This document shows positions 42,641-52,620 of a stretch of DNA of 64,000 bases, one piece after another. Location of the stretch: the NCBI RefSeq assembly GCF_002159535.1, contig NZ_NFIU01000010.1, positions 1 to 64,000 of the forward strand, in the 5' to 3' direction. The translations under genes were made by a program, and so were the position numbers. The DNA is from Olsenella sp. An290. GTDB lineage: Bacteria; Actinomycetota; Coriobacteriia; Coriobacteriales; Atopobiaceae. Position 1 is the stretch's first letter. Each line of letters begins with the position of its first letter. The notes beneath the pieces are model-generated. The model was not told where the DNA came from, made no database searches, and saw only the letters and a list, made by a program, of their open reading frames with translations.

Positions 42641-45253
42641 TCAGCCCTGCCGGTGGCCCATCCCCGGCTCGTCGTCCACAAAGCCGACGCGGTAGGACGA
42701 GAAGACCACGGCGCCCTCGTCCTGGGTGGCGTCGAGGTCGACGTCCGCCCAGATGCCAAAGTCGTGGTCGTCGTCGGAGTCGCGGAAGACCTGGTGCACG
42801 TGCCAGACGTGGGCGGACTTCTCGTCCTTCTCGTCTATCGAGAAGTACGCGGCGCTGCGGGCGTCCGCTCCCAGCCAGATCTCATCGTGCTCCTCGAAGA
42901 AGCGGTCGAGCGCGCGCTGCCAGACGGGCGCGCGCCAGCCCCACTCGGCGTCGAGCTTGCCGAGCTCGTCCACGCTCCCCGTCGCGGCCAGGCGCACGCG
43001 CAGGAAGAGCGCGTTGCGCACGAGCAGCGTGAGGCCGCGCCGGTCGCGCACGACCTCGTCCGCGGCGGGCGGCGCGGCGTCGAGCCCCTCCGAGGAGCCC
43101 TCGCCGGCGGCGGACCACTCGTCCACGAGCGAGGAGTCAACGGTGCGCACCACAAGGCCCAGCCAGGCGACGATGTCGCGCAGGCGCTCGTCTCGCTTGT
43201 CAACGGGCACGGTGCGGTCGAGGGCGCGGAACGCCTCGGAGAGGTAGCGCAGGAGCAGTCCCTCCGAGCGCGCGATGTTGTAGCGGCCCACGTACTCCTT
43301 GAAGTCGCTCGCGGTCTCCACCATGTCGCGTAGGACCGACTTGGGGGAGAGGGCAAAGTCGCTCGCCCAGGGGACCTTCTCGCAGTACTCGGCAAAGGCC
43401 GCGTCAAGCAGCTCCTCGAGGGGCTTGGGCCAGGTGACCTCCTGCAGGCGCTCCATGCGCTCGTCGTAGTCTATGCCCTCGGCCTTCATCTCGGACATCG
43501 CGCGGTCGCGCGCCACGCGCTGCTGGGCGCGCAGGATCTGCCACGGGTCCTCGAGCGTGGCCTCGGCCATGGAGATGACGTCGAGGGCGTAGGTCTCGGA
43601 CTCCGGGTCAAGGAGCTCGAGCGCCGCTAGCAGGAACGGCGAGAGCGGCTGGTCGAGCGCAAAGTCGTCCGGGAGGTCCACGGTCGTGTGCCACTCGTCG
43701 CCGCTCGGGCCCTCCTCGCGGCAGACCACGCCCGCGTCGAGCAGCGTGGCAAAGATCTCGTCCGCGCGCGTGGCGAGCGCGGCCTTCTCGGCCTCGGGCT
43801 GGGCGGACTCCTCCACGAGCGCGTGCACGCGCGCCCAGGCGTCGCCGCCCTGCTCCACCTCGGCGAGCACCATCGAGTGCGTGACCTTCATGCGCGGGCG
43901 CAGCGGCTCCGGGGTGGCGGCAATGAGCCGCTCGAAGGTCTGCTTGTTCCAGCCCACAAAGCCCTCGGGCGGCTTCTTGGTTTTGATCTTGCGGGCCTTC
44001 TTGGGGTCGCCGCCCGCCTTGGCGAGGGCGCGCGCGTTCTCGATGTCGTACTCGGTGGCCTCGGCGATGACGTGGCCCTCGGTGTCAAAGCCGGCGCGCC
44101 CCGCCCGGCCCACGATCTGGTGGAACTCACGGGCGTTCAGGTGGCGCATCCGCCGCCCGTCGAACTTGGAGAGCGCGGTGAGCACGACGGTGTGAATGGG
44201 CACGTTGATGCCCACGCCCAGCGTGTCCGTGCCGCAGATGACGGGCAGGAGGCCCTGCTGCGCGAGCTTCTCCACCAGAAGCCGGTAGCGCGGCAGCATG
44301 CCGGCGTGGTGCACGCCCACGCCGCAGCCGAGCAGGCGCTGGAGCGTCTTGCCAAAGGTGGTGGTGAAGCGCGTCCCCTTGATGGCCTCCTTGATCGCCT
44401 CGCGCTGCTCCTTGGTGGAGACGCCGTAGCTGGCCAGGCTCTGCGCGCTCGCGAGGGCCGCGTCCTGCGAGAAGTGCACCACGTAGATCGGCGCCTCGCC
44501 CGCGCGCAGGGCGAGCTCGACCGTGCCCTCGAGCGCCGTGTCCACGAACTCGTAGGAGAGCGGCACCGGGCGCGGTGCGTCGGCGATCGTGTCCACCGTG
44601 CGGCCGCCCGTGTGGCGGGAGAGCGACTCTGCGATGGCGGTGGTGTCGCCGAGCGTGGCGCTCATGAGGAGGAACTGCGCGCGCGGCAGCGCGAGCAGCG
44701 GCACCTGCCACGCCCAGCCGCGGTCGGGGTCCGCGTAGAAGTGGAACTCGTCCATGGCCACGCAGCCCACGTCGGCGCCCGCCCCCTCGCGCAGCGCCTC
44801 GTTGGCAAGGATCTCCGCCGTGCAGCAGATGATGGGGGCGCTCGCGTTGATGGAGGCGTCGCCGGTGATCATGCCCACGTTCTCGCGGCCAAAGAGCTCC
44901 ACGAGGTCAAAGAACTTCTCGCTCACCAGCGCCTTGATCGGTGCGGTGTAGTAGGCGCGCCGGTCCGTGCAGACGCTCATGAAGCACATGCCCAGGGCCA
45001 CCATCGACTTGCCCGAGCCCGTGGGCGTGCCCAGGATGAGGTGGTCGCCGGCGGCAAGGGACAGCAGCGCCTCCTCCTGGTGCGGCCAGAGCTCGATCCC
45101 GCGCGACTCCACCCAGCCGAGGAAGAGGTCGAGCGCCTCCTCGGCGGCGATGTTGGGGTAGGTCTCGTCGTCCGGCCAGGGGATGAGGCGGCCGAGCGAG
45201 CCGGGTGCGTTGGGTCCCTCGTCGACGGCGGCGGTGACGGTCTGATCGGACAT
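42641..45253 (-). CDS. Ski2-like DEAD/DEAH-box helicase with DUF3516
   Basis: 870 residues. Walker A GTPTGSGKS (75-83), motif II DEFH (168-171), motif III SATLGD and motif VI QIVGRAGRAGFD are present; the C-terminal half matches the DUF3516 type of actinobacterial helicases. These are ATP-dependent RNA (or DNA) helicases of unproved substrate, probably acting in RNA turnover. GAGGAGGG precedes ATG 45253. It lies upstream of helD on the same strand with a 109-base gap. Confidence 0.9.
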   Translation of the reverse strand: MSDQTVTAAVDEGPNAPGSLGRLIPWPDDETYPNIAAEEALDLFLGWVESRGIELWPHQEEALLSLAAGDHLILGTPTGSGKSMVALGMCFMSVCTDRRAYYTAPIKALVSEKFFDLVELFGRENVGMITGDASINASAPIICCTAEILANEALREGAGADVGCVAMDEFHFYADPDRGWAWQVPLLALPRAQFLLMSATLGDTTAIAESLSRHTGGRTVDTIADAPRPVPLSYEFVDTALEGTVELALRAGEAPIYVVHFSQDAALASAQSLASYGVSTKEQREAIKEAIKGTRFTTTFGKTLQRLLGCGVGVHHAGMLPRYRLLVEKLAQQGLLPVICGTDTLGVGINVPIHTVVLTALSKFDGRRMRHLNAREFHQIVGRAGRAGFDTEGHVIAEATEYDIENARALAKAGGDPKKARKIKTKKPPEGFVGWNKQTFERLIAATPEPLRPRMKVTHSMVLAEVEQGGDAWARVHALVEESAQPEAEKAALATRADEIFATLLDAGVVCREEGPSGDEWHTTVDLPDDFALDQPLSPFLLAALELLDPESETYALDVISMAEATLEDPWQILRAQQRVARDRAMSEMKAEGIDYDERMERLQEVTWPKPLEELLDAAFAEYCEKVPWASDFALSPKSVLRDMVETASDFKEYVGRYNIARSEGLLLRYLSEAFRALDRTVPVDKRDERLRDIVAWLGLVVRTVDSSLVDEWSAAGEGSSEGLDAAPPAADEVVRDRRGLTLLVRNALFLRVRLAATGSVDELGKLDAEWGWRAPVWQRALDRFFEEHDEIWLGADARSAAYFSIDEKDEKSAHVWHVHQVFRDSDDDHDFGIWADVDLDATQDEGAVVFSSYRVGFVDDEPGMGHRQG

Positions 45254-45593
45254 GGGCCCTCCTCGGGAAGGGGTCGCGTGCGGGCCCTCCATTCTAGCGC
45301 GGTCCGGCTGGGCGGCGCGTCCTGCAGAACGTGCCGGAAAACGTGCGGCTTGCGACAGGTTGGCCGCGGGCCTTTCCGGGGCCGTACTCTGTTGCCAGCA
45401 AGGGGCTCCTCGCGCCGCATGCCGCCCCCAACGGCCGTGCCCTCCTCCCTCCTTTCCCGGTCCCGGCCGGGCGCGAAGCCCCCTCCCCGAGGCGGCCCGG
45501 TGACCCCGGGTCGCCCCTGCCGCCTGCGGGCGCGCCGGCGCCGCCGCGTCGCGCGCCCGGTATACTCGAGCCAGGACCAGGAAGGGAGACCCT
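45254..45593. other. Gene-free divergent region
   Basis: GC-rich sequence between divergent genes. A -10-like TATACT (45561-45566) and GAAGGGAG serve the nitroreductase gene. I see no other feature. Confidence 0.6.
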
Positions 45594-46109
45594 ATGACCG
45601 ATTTCCTGCAGCTTGCGCACGACCGCTACTCCTGCCGTGCCTTCTCCGAGCGACCCGTCGAGCGTGAGAAGATCGACGCGCTCCTCGAGGCCGCCGTCGC
45701 CGCCCCCACGGCCGTGGACCGGCAGCCCTGGCACGCCTGGGTCGTGGAGACGCCCGAGGCCGTCGCGCGCCTTGCGGCCTGCACCCGGTTTCACTTTGAC
45801 GCCCGCGTGATCGTCATGCTGGGGGCCGACCCCGCGCGCTCCTGGGTGCGCAAGTACGACGGGCGCGCCTTTGCCGACGTCGACGCCTCCATCGCGGGGA
45901 CCCACCTCATGCTTGCGGCGCACGACCTTGGCCTTGGGACCACGTGGGTCGGCCACTTTGACGTCAACGCCGTTCGGGAGGCCTTCCCCGAGACCGAGGG
46001 CTACGACCTCATAGCGCTCTTCCCGCTGGGCTATCCCGCCGAGGGGGACGCCCCTTCGCCCAAGCACCTCGAGCGTCTGCCGGTCTCGGAGCTCGTGGAC
46101 TGGGTCTAG
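45594..46109 (+). CDS. Nitroreductase-family protein
   Basis: 171 residues. RYSCRAFSERPVEREKIDALLEAA is the FMN-binding N-terminus of nitroreductases, followed by APTAVDRQPWHAWVV and the SIAGTHLMLAAHDLGLGTTWVG motif. Such flavoenzymes reduce nitro compounds, quinones or flavins with NAD(P)H; the substrate is unknown. It has its own promoter (TATACT) and a good ribosome binding site, and no clear operon partner. Confidence 0.92.
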   Translation: MTDFLQLAHDRYSCRAFSERPVEREKIDALLEAAVAAPTAVDRQPWHAWVVETPEAVARLAACTRFHFDARVIVMLGADPARSWVRKYDGRAFADVDASIAGTHLMLAAHDLGLGTTWVGHFDVNAVREAFPETEGYDLIALFPLGYPAEGDAPSPKHLERLPVSELVDWV

Positions 46110-46238
46110 GCTGTTTCGAGGAGCTTTCCCGGAGGTTGAGTGACGGAGCCGTCACGGACATTGCCCGGTCCGGCTGATAGGCTTGAGGGGAGCGCCCCCG
46201 GCGCCATATCTGACCCCAGCGTCCGAACGGATGTCACC

Positions 46239-47498
46239 ATGGACAGGAACGCAACCTCCCGGCACTTTGCCACCCCGCACCCCGAGCGCCCGCGTCGCCG
46301 CGGGCGCGCCTCCACCGTCGTGGGCCTGCTCGTCGTCGCCGCGATCGTGGGCGGCGGCGTGTGGCTGTGGTTCAACCGCAGCGTCAGCGTGAGCCTCAAC
46401 GGCTCGCGCGCCGACGTGAAGATCGACTCGACCCTCACGGACATCATCGCCGCCAAGGGGCTCGGCCCCAAGCCGGGCAACCTCGTCTCGGTGGGCGGAA
46501 ACGTTCTCGAGGAGGGCGGCGGCACGGCGTTCACGGCCACCGTCAACGGCCGGGAGCTTGACGGCGCGGGCACGGAGTCCTTCCGCGCGCGCGGTGACGA
46601 GCAGATCGTCATCGGCGACGGCGAGGACGTGACCGAGCCCTCCCGCGAGGAGGAGCGCGAGGTCCAGCCCCAGCTCGAGCCGCCCGCGGGCGTGGGGTCG
46701 GTCACCTTTGTGGCGCAGTACGGCAGGGTCGGCCGCCAGGTCTTTCGCATTGGCGAGGTCTCGGGCGAGGAGGTTGCCGGCGAGGTCCTCCAGGAGGCCC
46801 AGAACGTGAGGATCGAGAGCATCAACCCCAAGCCGAGCGACGGCCGCAAGCTCATCGCCCTCACCTTTGACGACGGCCCGAGCTCGTACACCCAGCGCTA
46901 CCTTGACATCCTCAGCAAGTACGGCGTGCACGCGACGTTTTTCTGCCTCGGCTCTGCCGCGGCGGCAAACCCGGGCCTCGTCCAGGCCATCGTGGCCCAG
47001 GGCTCGCAGGTCGCCTCGCACACCCAGAACCACCAGCAGCTCACGGCCGTGGACGCGGCCACGCTCCAGACGGAGATCACAGAGGCGTTCGAGGCCATCT
47101 CAACGGCGGGCGGCGGCACCACCACGGTGATCAGGCCCCCCTACGGCTCGTTCAACACCGAGTCCTGGGCCAACTCGGCCGGCACCCTCTCCTCGTCCGT
47201 GATCTGGAACCTCGACAGCCTCGACTGGAAGCGCCCCGGCGCGGACACCATCGTGCACAACTGCACGAGCGGGGCCTTCAACGGCAGCATCATCCTCATG
47301 CACGATGGTGGCGGCAACCGTGACCAGGACCTCGAGGCCCTGCCCAAGATCATCGAGCAGCTCCAGGGCGAGGGCTACCAGTTTGTCACGGTGTCCGAGC
47401 TCATGGCGTCCGACGAGCGCATTCCGCCCGAGGTCGCCGCCGGCACCGCCACGATCCCCGAGGGCTTCGTCTGGGCGTCCACCGTCGCGGGCGCCTAG
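46239..47498 (+). CDS. Membrane-anchored polysaccharide deacetylase
   Basis: 419 residues. A membrane anchor lies at about 23-44, then an extracytoplasmic linker domain (45-200) and a NodB domain from about 207: motif 1 LTFDDGPS (D211, D212), motif 2 SHTQNH (H261, H265), motif 3 RPPYGSFN and motif 4 LMHDGG. It probably deacetylates peptidoglycan GlcNAc, lowering lysozyme sensitivity. Start 46239 is preferred because possible promoter boxes and a hairpin lie just upstream; a GTG at 46140 with GGAGG is an alternative giving 33 more residues. Confidence 0.88.
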   Translation: MDRNATSRHFATPHPERPRRRGRASTVVGLLVVAAIVGGGVWLWFNRSVSVSLNGSRADVKIDSTLTDIIAAKGLGPKPGNLVSVGGNVLEEGGGTAFTATVNGRELDGAGTESFRARGDEQIVIGDGEDVTEPSREEEREVQPQLEPPAGVGSVTFVAQYGRVGRQVFRIGEVSGEEVAGEVLQEAQNVRIESINPKPSDGRKLIALTFDDGPSSYTQRYLDILSKYGVHATFFCLGSAAAANPGLVQAIVAQGSQVASHTQNHQQLTAVDAATLQTEITEAFEAISTAGGGTTTVIRPPYGSFNTESWANSAGTLSSSVIWNLDSLDWKRPGADTIVHNCTSGAFNGSIILMHDGGGNRDQDLEALPKIIEQLQGEGYQFVTVSELMASDERIPPEVAAGTATIPEGFVWASTVAGA

Positions 47499-47816
47499 GG
47501 CCCAGCGCCCGCTGGCGCCCCCTGTCGGGGCCGCCAGCCTGCCTGCCGGCAGGCGCCCTGCGGCTCTGGGGGTGCTCGGCGACCCCCCTTGCGAGTGTTG
47601 GGTACTTTTTTGCGGCCTTAGCGAGTACCCAACATTTTTCGCTCGGAAAGCCGCAGGTAGAAAAATGGCACTGCAGAGGCAGTACTTGAGCAGGCCCGAA
47701 AAAAGTGCCCAACACTTGCGGGAGGGGGCGCCAGGGCCGCGCCCCATCAGAAAATGAGGCGCCCCGCCGGCCTGCGCGGCCGGTAGGGCGCCCTGGCGTT
47801 GGCCCTCCCGTGAGCG
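47499..47816. other. Gene-free stretch: dispersed repeat and GC hairpins between convergent genes
   Basis: Holds GC-rich palindromes (47510-47575), MITE-like copy B (47591-47720) and an imperfect inverted repeat with arms around 47719-47737 and 47785-47812 that may end the pyrE transcript. No gene. Confidence 0.65.
47591..47720 (-). repeat. MITE-like dispersed element, copy B
   Basis: About 130 bp, reverse orientation relative to copy A (23877-24002). Ends are GCGAGTGTTGGGTACTTTTTTGC and AAAAAAGTGCCCAACACTTGC, near-perfect terminal inverted repeats. The internal conserved blocks (AAGTACTGCCT, CATTTTTCTACCTGC, GTTGGGTACTCGC read on the minus strand) match copy A. Confidence 0.88.
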
Positions 47817-48479
47817 CTACCTGACGCCGTACTGCTCGTAGTAGGCGTCAATGGCGGCCTTGAGCTCGGGCGTGATGACGGTGCCGTCCAGCGCCTCGAC
47901 CACGTCGGCCATGCTGACGATGCTCGCCACGGGGAAGCCGTACCTCTCCTGGATCTCCTGCTGGGCGGTCACCTTGCCGCCCTTGCCGACCTCCATGCGG
48001 TTCAGCGAGACGATGAGGCCCTTGACCTCCACGTTGGCCGCGCCCGTCACCTTGGGGTAGGTCTCGTCGATGGACTTGCCGGAGGTGGTGACGTCCTCGA
48101 TCATGACCACGCGGTCGCCGTCGGCGAGCGCGGCGCCGAGGAAGCCGCCCTTGTCCGCGCCGTGATCTTTCTCCTCCTTGCGGTCGGAGCAGTAGCGGAC
48201 CTCCTTGCCAAAGAGCTCGTGGAGCGCCATGGCGGTCGTGACGGCCAGGGGGATGCCCTTGTAGGCCGGCCCGAAGAGCACGTCGAAGTCCAGGCCAAAG
48301 TTGTCGTTGATGGCGCGGGCGTAGTACTCGCCCAGGCGCTTGAGCTGGGGACCCGTCACGTAGGCGCCGGCGTTCATGAAGAACGGGGACTTGCGGCCGC
48401 TCTTGAGCGTGAAGTCGCCGAACTTGAGGACGTTCGACTCGACCATGAACTCGATGAACTCGCGCTTGTAGGCTTCCAT
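47817..48479 (-). CDS. pyrE: Orotate phosphoribosyltransferase
   Basis: 220 residues. The PRPP-binding motif VVMIEDVTTSGKSIDE and the orotate-contact region FGDFTLKSGRKSPFF are present. It converts orotate and PRPP into OMP in pyrimidine synthesis. CGGAAGGAG precedes ATG 48479. No other pyr gene is nearby; it is divergent from asnS. Confidence 0.95.
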   Translation of the reverse strand: MEAYKREFIEFMVESNVLKFGDFTLKSGRKSPFFMNAGAYVTGPQLKRLGEYYARAINDNFGLDFDVLFGPAYKGIPLAVTTAMALHELFGKEVRYCSDRKEEKDHGADKGGFLGAALADGDRVVMIEDVTTSGKSIDETYPKVTGAANVEVKGLIVSLNRMEVGKGGKVTAQQEIQERYGFPVASIVSMADVVEALDGTVITPELKAAIDAYYEQYGVR

Positions 48480-48635
48480 GGGGCTCCTTCCGAGGGCGAT
48501 GTGCGTCTGAGATGATTCTAGCCGACTGCGCTCGCGCGCACGCCAGAGTTCGTGCGAGGGCGCGGCCGTTGCGGTAGAGTTAGACCGGCAAAAGACCGCG
48601 AGAGGAATGCTCCCTCGCAACGCAAAGGAGAAGAC

Positions 48636-50039
<1,404 letters not shown>

Positions 50040-50079
50040 CGACCCGGCGGGACCCCCAGGCCAGATAACGGGCAAGGGG

Positions 50080-50131
50080 CGACGGGGCGGGCTGTCATGT
50101 GCCACTCTGGTTCATGGGGCCCGCCCCGTCG
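50080..50131. terminator. Hairpin between convergent asnS and JetD-like genes
   Basis: Arms 50080-50092 and 50119-50131 (CGACGGGGCGGGC and complement) pair perfectly around a 26-base loop. No T-run; a bidirectional end signal is possible. Confidence 0.45.
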
Positions 50132-50160
50132 ACCTTGTCGGTCCCGATGGGCCGTGGCGC

Positions 50161-51354
50161 TCAGAGGTCGTGGACGGTGAGGATCTCCTGGGGGATGAGG
50201 CGGGCCGCGTCAAGCACGGCGCGCAGGTAGTCCCTCTCGCGCTCCTTGAGGTGGGGCTCCAGGAGCTCAAGGCCGCGGACGGGCACGTCCCGCTGGTCGG
50301 TCATCTCGTTCTCCAGCGGGTCGGGGAAGCGCCGCATCGCACGCTTGAGCATGAGCCGATAGGCGGCCACGAACGGGGTCACCTCGAAGCGGCCCTCCGC
50401 CATGACCGAGAGCCGGTCCAGGATGGCGAGGCCCGCGCGGTCGAGGTCGCCCCAGTAGAGCACACTCGTCTCCTCGGCCCCGAGCGAGTCGATGAGGTCG
50501 GGCAGCTTGTGGGGGTCGTCCACGATGTAGCCGTTGCCAAAGACGACGCCGTGCACGCGCTCGCCGAAGAGGCGCTTGCGCCCCTCGAGGAACAGGGCCG
50601 CGCGCATGTTGACCCATGGGTCGAGGTTCTCCGAGACCACGATGCGCATGTGCCGGTGATGGCGGGGGATGTGGTGGAGGAGCTCGAGCCTGACCGGCGG
50701 GCGCGTGCTGAGCGCGTCGGAGAGCCCCATGAGGTGCAGGAGCTTGCGGCCGTCGGAGTCGGGCGAGAGGAACTTCTCGTCACCGAAGAGCTGGTAGGAG
50801 AGCTCGCGCAGGCTGAGGGTGCCGTCGCCCACGGCCGAGCCGCCCGCGAGCGCGCCGTCGAGGGCGGTGAGCTCGCGCTCGTATCGGAGGAAGGCGTCCG
50901 GGGTGCTGAGCAGCCAGCCGTTGATCCAGAGGCGCGGGTCGAGGTCGATGATCCGGCGACGGACGTCGTTCAGCTCGGGAGTCTGCTTGCGGACGGTGTC
51001 GAGCGAGGCGAGCGTGCGGGCGTCGCGCCGGGCGAGCGGCCGGGCGCTCGCCGCGGGGGTCTCCTCCTCGGGGCCCTCGGGGACGGTCGGGTTGACGCTC
51101 AGGGCGTAGCCCCCGTCGGGGACGGGCGTGAGGACCCCGAGGTCGACGAGGGCGCGACGGGTCTCGTCCCCTGCGTCGTACTTCCTGAGCACGGCGTCGA
51201 CGTCCTTCTCGCTGAGGGGGCTCTTGCGGAGGCGGACGAGCCTGCTGGCGATGCCGCCCGAGACGCTGCGCTGCGCGGCGGGCAGGCGGCGGCCGAGCAC
51301 CTTGGCGAGCGAGAGGACCGCGGCGTGCTCCTGCTCGGTGAGTTTCTGAGCCAT
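50161..51354 (-). CDS. Orphan JetD-like (DUF3322/DUF2220, TOPRIM) protein
   Basis: 397 residues. The C-terminal half matches the Wadjet JetD type: VHGVVFGNGY, DDPHKLPDL and the TOPRIM-like VLYWGDLDRAGLAILDRL, with an acidic cluster that could bind Mg. The N-terminal 150 residues are a helical arm with a Pro/Glu linker near 95-110. In Wadjet, JetD is the nuclease that cleaves circular DNA extruded by the SMC-like JetABC. No jetA, jetB or jetC lies next to it, so it is a solitary copy or works with a distant complex. ATG 51354 follows AAAGG. Confidence 0.75.
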   Translation of the reverse strand: MAQKLTEQEHAAVLSLAKVLGRRLPAAQRSVSGGIASRLVRLRKSPLSEKDVDAVLRKYDAGDETRRALVDLGVLTPVPDGGYALSVNPTVPEGPEEETPAASARPLARRDARTLASLDTVRKQTPELNDVRRRIIDLDPRLWINGWLLSTPDAFLRYERELTALDGALAGGSAVGDGTLSLRELSYQLFGDEKFLSPDSDGRKLLHLMGLSDALSTRPPVRLELLHHIPRHHRHMRIVVSENLDPWVNMRAALFLEGRKRLFGERVHGVVFGNGYIVDDPHKLPDLIDSLGAEETSVLYWGDLDRAGLAILDRLSVMAEGRFEVTPFVAAYRLMLKRAMRRFPDPLENEMTDQRDVPVRGLELLEPHLKERERDYLRAVLDAARLIPQEILTVHDL

Positions 51355-51498
51355 GGTTGCCTTTCTGTGGGGGATGTCCCTCACAGGATACCGCGCCCGG
51401 GGCTCGGGGAGGGGGTATTAGCTGGGAGCTAATGAAAGGGCCTGGGGGGAGTTGATAGGCTGCTCTCGTTGGGCTTCAAACGAGAGATTGGATGAAAA

Positions 51499-52017
51499 AT
51501 GAAGAAGTCGATCATGGTCGGGCGCCGTGCGCTTGTCGTGCTCGCCGTTGCCGCCGCGGCCCTGACGCCGATGACGCTCGTGGGGTGCGGGAGCTCGTCT
51601 GCCGACGACGCGGCTGCCGAGCAGGCGGGGCAGGCCGAGCCGGAGGCCACGCAGGCCGAGCCGGAGGCCGTGCAGTCCGAGTATGCGGTGAGCATCGACG
51701 GCACCACGCTCACGACGGACTACCAGGGCGCCCCTGCCGTGATCGTGGACTACACCTTCACCAACAACTCGGAGAAGGCGACGTCGTTTGCGGTGGCGTG
51801 CTCGCCCAAGGTGTTCCAGAACGGCGTCCAGCTTGAGACAGCCATCACCACCGACGACCTGGGCAACGGCTACATGGCCGAGATCAAGCCCGGCGCCTCC
51901 ACCACGGCGCGGCTCGCCTATAGCCTGAGCGACGAGTCCGACATCACCGTCGAGGTCGAGGAGCTCTTCTCGCTTGACGACGCGCTGCTCGCCGAGGCCA
52001 CCTTCTCCGTTGCGTAG
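51499..52017 (+). CDS. Lipoprotein, DUF5067-like
   Basis: 172 residues. A lipoprotein signal with lipobox LVGC, then an Ala/Glu linker with two AEPEA repeats, then a beta-rich domain (about 55-172) containing DYTFTNNSEKATSFAV, typical of DUF5067-type extracytoplasmic Ig-like domains. Function unknown; such lipoproteins are common in Gram-positive gut bacteria. The ribosome binding site is weak (GGATG). It precedes the XRE gene and may share its transcript. Confidence 0.8.
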   Translation: MKKSIMVGRRALVVLAVAAAALTPMTLVGCGSSSADDAAAEQAGQAEPEATQAEPEAVQSEYAVSIDGTTLTTDYQGAPAVIVDYTFTNNSEKATSFAVACSPKVFQNGVQLETAITTDDLGNGYMAEIKPGASTTARLAYSLSDESDITVEVEELFSLDDALLAEATFSVA

Positions 52018-52071
52018 CGGAGCGCCCCGAGCGGTAGGATTGAGTCGGAGCCCAGAGGGAAGGGAAGGCAC

Positions 52072-52491
52072 ATGGGCGAGCCGCTGACCGAGGAGCTGCT
52101 TGACGAGCTCCTCTCAACGTCGAGCATCGACGACTACCTGGAGGCGCATGACCCCCACAGCCCCTCGCTCGCGGAGTACCTTCGGCAGCTGCTGGCCGAG
52201 AAGGGTCTCGAGCGCTCGCGCGTGGTGAGGATGGCCAACCTCAACGACACGTTCGGCTACCAGATCTTCCAGGGCACGCGCCGCCCGAGCAGGGACAAGA
52301 TTCTCCAGATAGCGTTTGCGATGGCGCTCTCGCTGCGCGAGACCAACCGCGCGCTCACGGCGGGCGGGGCAAGCGAGCTGTACTGCAAGGACCGGCGTGA
52401 CGCGATCATCATCTTCTGCCTGGACCGCGGCTGCTCGCTCCAGAAGGTCAACGAGGAGCTCTACCGATTCGGGGAGCAGACCATCTGTTAG
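52072..52491 (+). CDS. XRE-like helix-turn-helix protein, kinase-adjacent
   Basis: 139 residues. A helix-turn-helix-like segment (about 40-95) contains LAEYLRQLLAEKGLERSRVVRMANLN, followed by QGTRRPSRDKILQIAFAMALSL, as in XRE-family regulators. Its C-terminal part (CKDRRDAIIIFCLDRG) is family-specific. It stands directly before a Ser/Thr kinase gene and could be its substrate or regulator; this pairing is known in related Gram-positives. AGAGGGAAGGG precedes the ATG. Confidence 0.8.
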   Translation: MGEPLTEELLDELLSTSSIDDYLEAHDPHSPSLAEYLRQLLAEKGLERSRVVRMANLNDTFGYQIFQGTRRPSRDKILQIAFAMALSLRETNRALTAGGASELYCKDRRDAIIIFCLDRGCSLQKVNEELYRFGEQTIC

Positions 52492-52502
52492 AAAACTGTT
52501 GT

Positions 52503-52586
52503 GAAAAGCGCCCAACACTCGCGCGTTTTTGTGTGTTTTGCCAGTTGGCGGATGCACGACATGCGAGTGTTGGGCACTTTTTTGCG
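52503..52586. repeat. Partial MITE-like element, two outward-facing ends (copy C)
   Basis: The ends AAAAGCGCCCAACACTCGC (52504-52522) and GCGAGTGTTGGGCACTTTTTT (52563-52583) form an inverted repeat around about 40 bp unrelated to the interior of copies A and B. It shares only their terminal sequence. Confidence 0.75.
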
Positions 52587-52608
52587 GGTCCGTCGAGTAG
52601 CTCTTTGC

Positions 52609-52614
52609 TAGGAT
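52609..52614 (+). promoter_or_regulatory. Extended -10 box placed for a leaderless kinase transcript
   Basis: TGCTAGGAT (TGn extended -10, TAGGAT at 52609-52614) ends six bases before ATG 52621. No Shine-Dalgarno sequence is seen, so a leaderless start is likely. Confidence 0.55.
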
Positions 52615-52620
52615 GAGCGC

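Noticed and set aside
48480-48635. T-box leader for asnS
   Set aside because: No specifier or T-box motif and too short a region.
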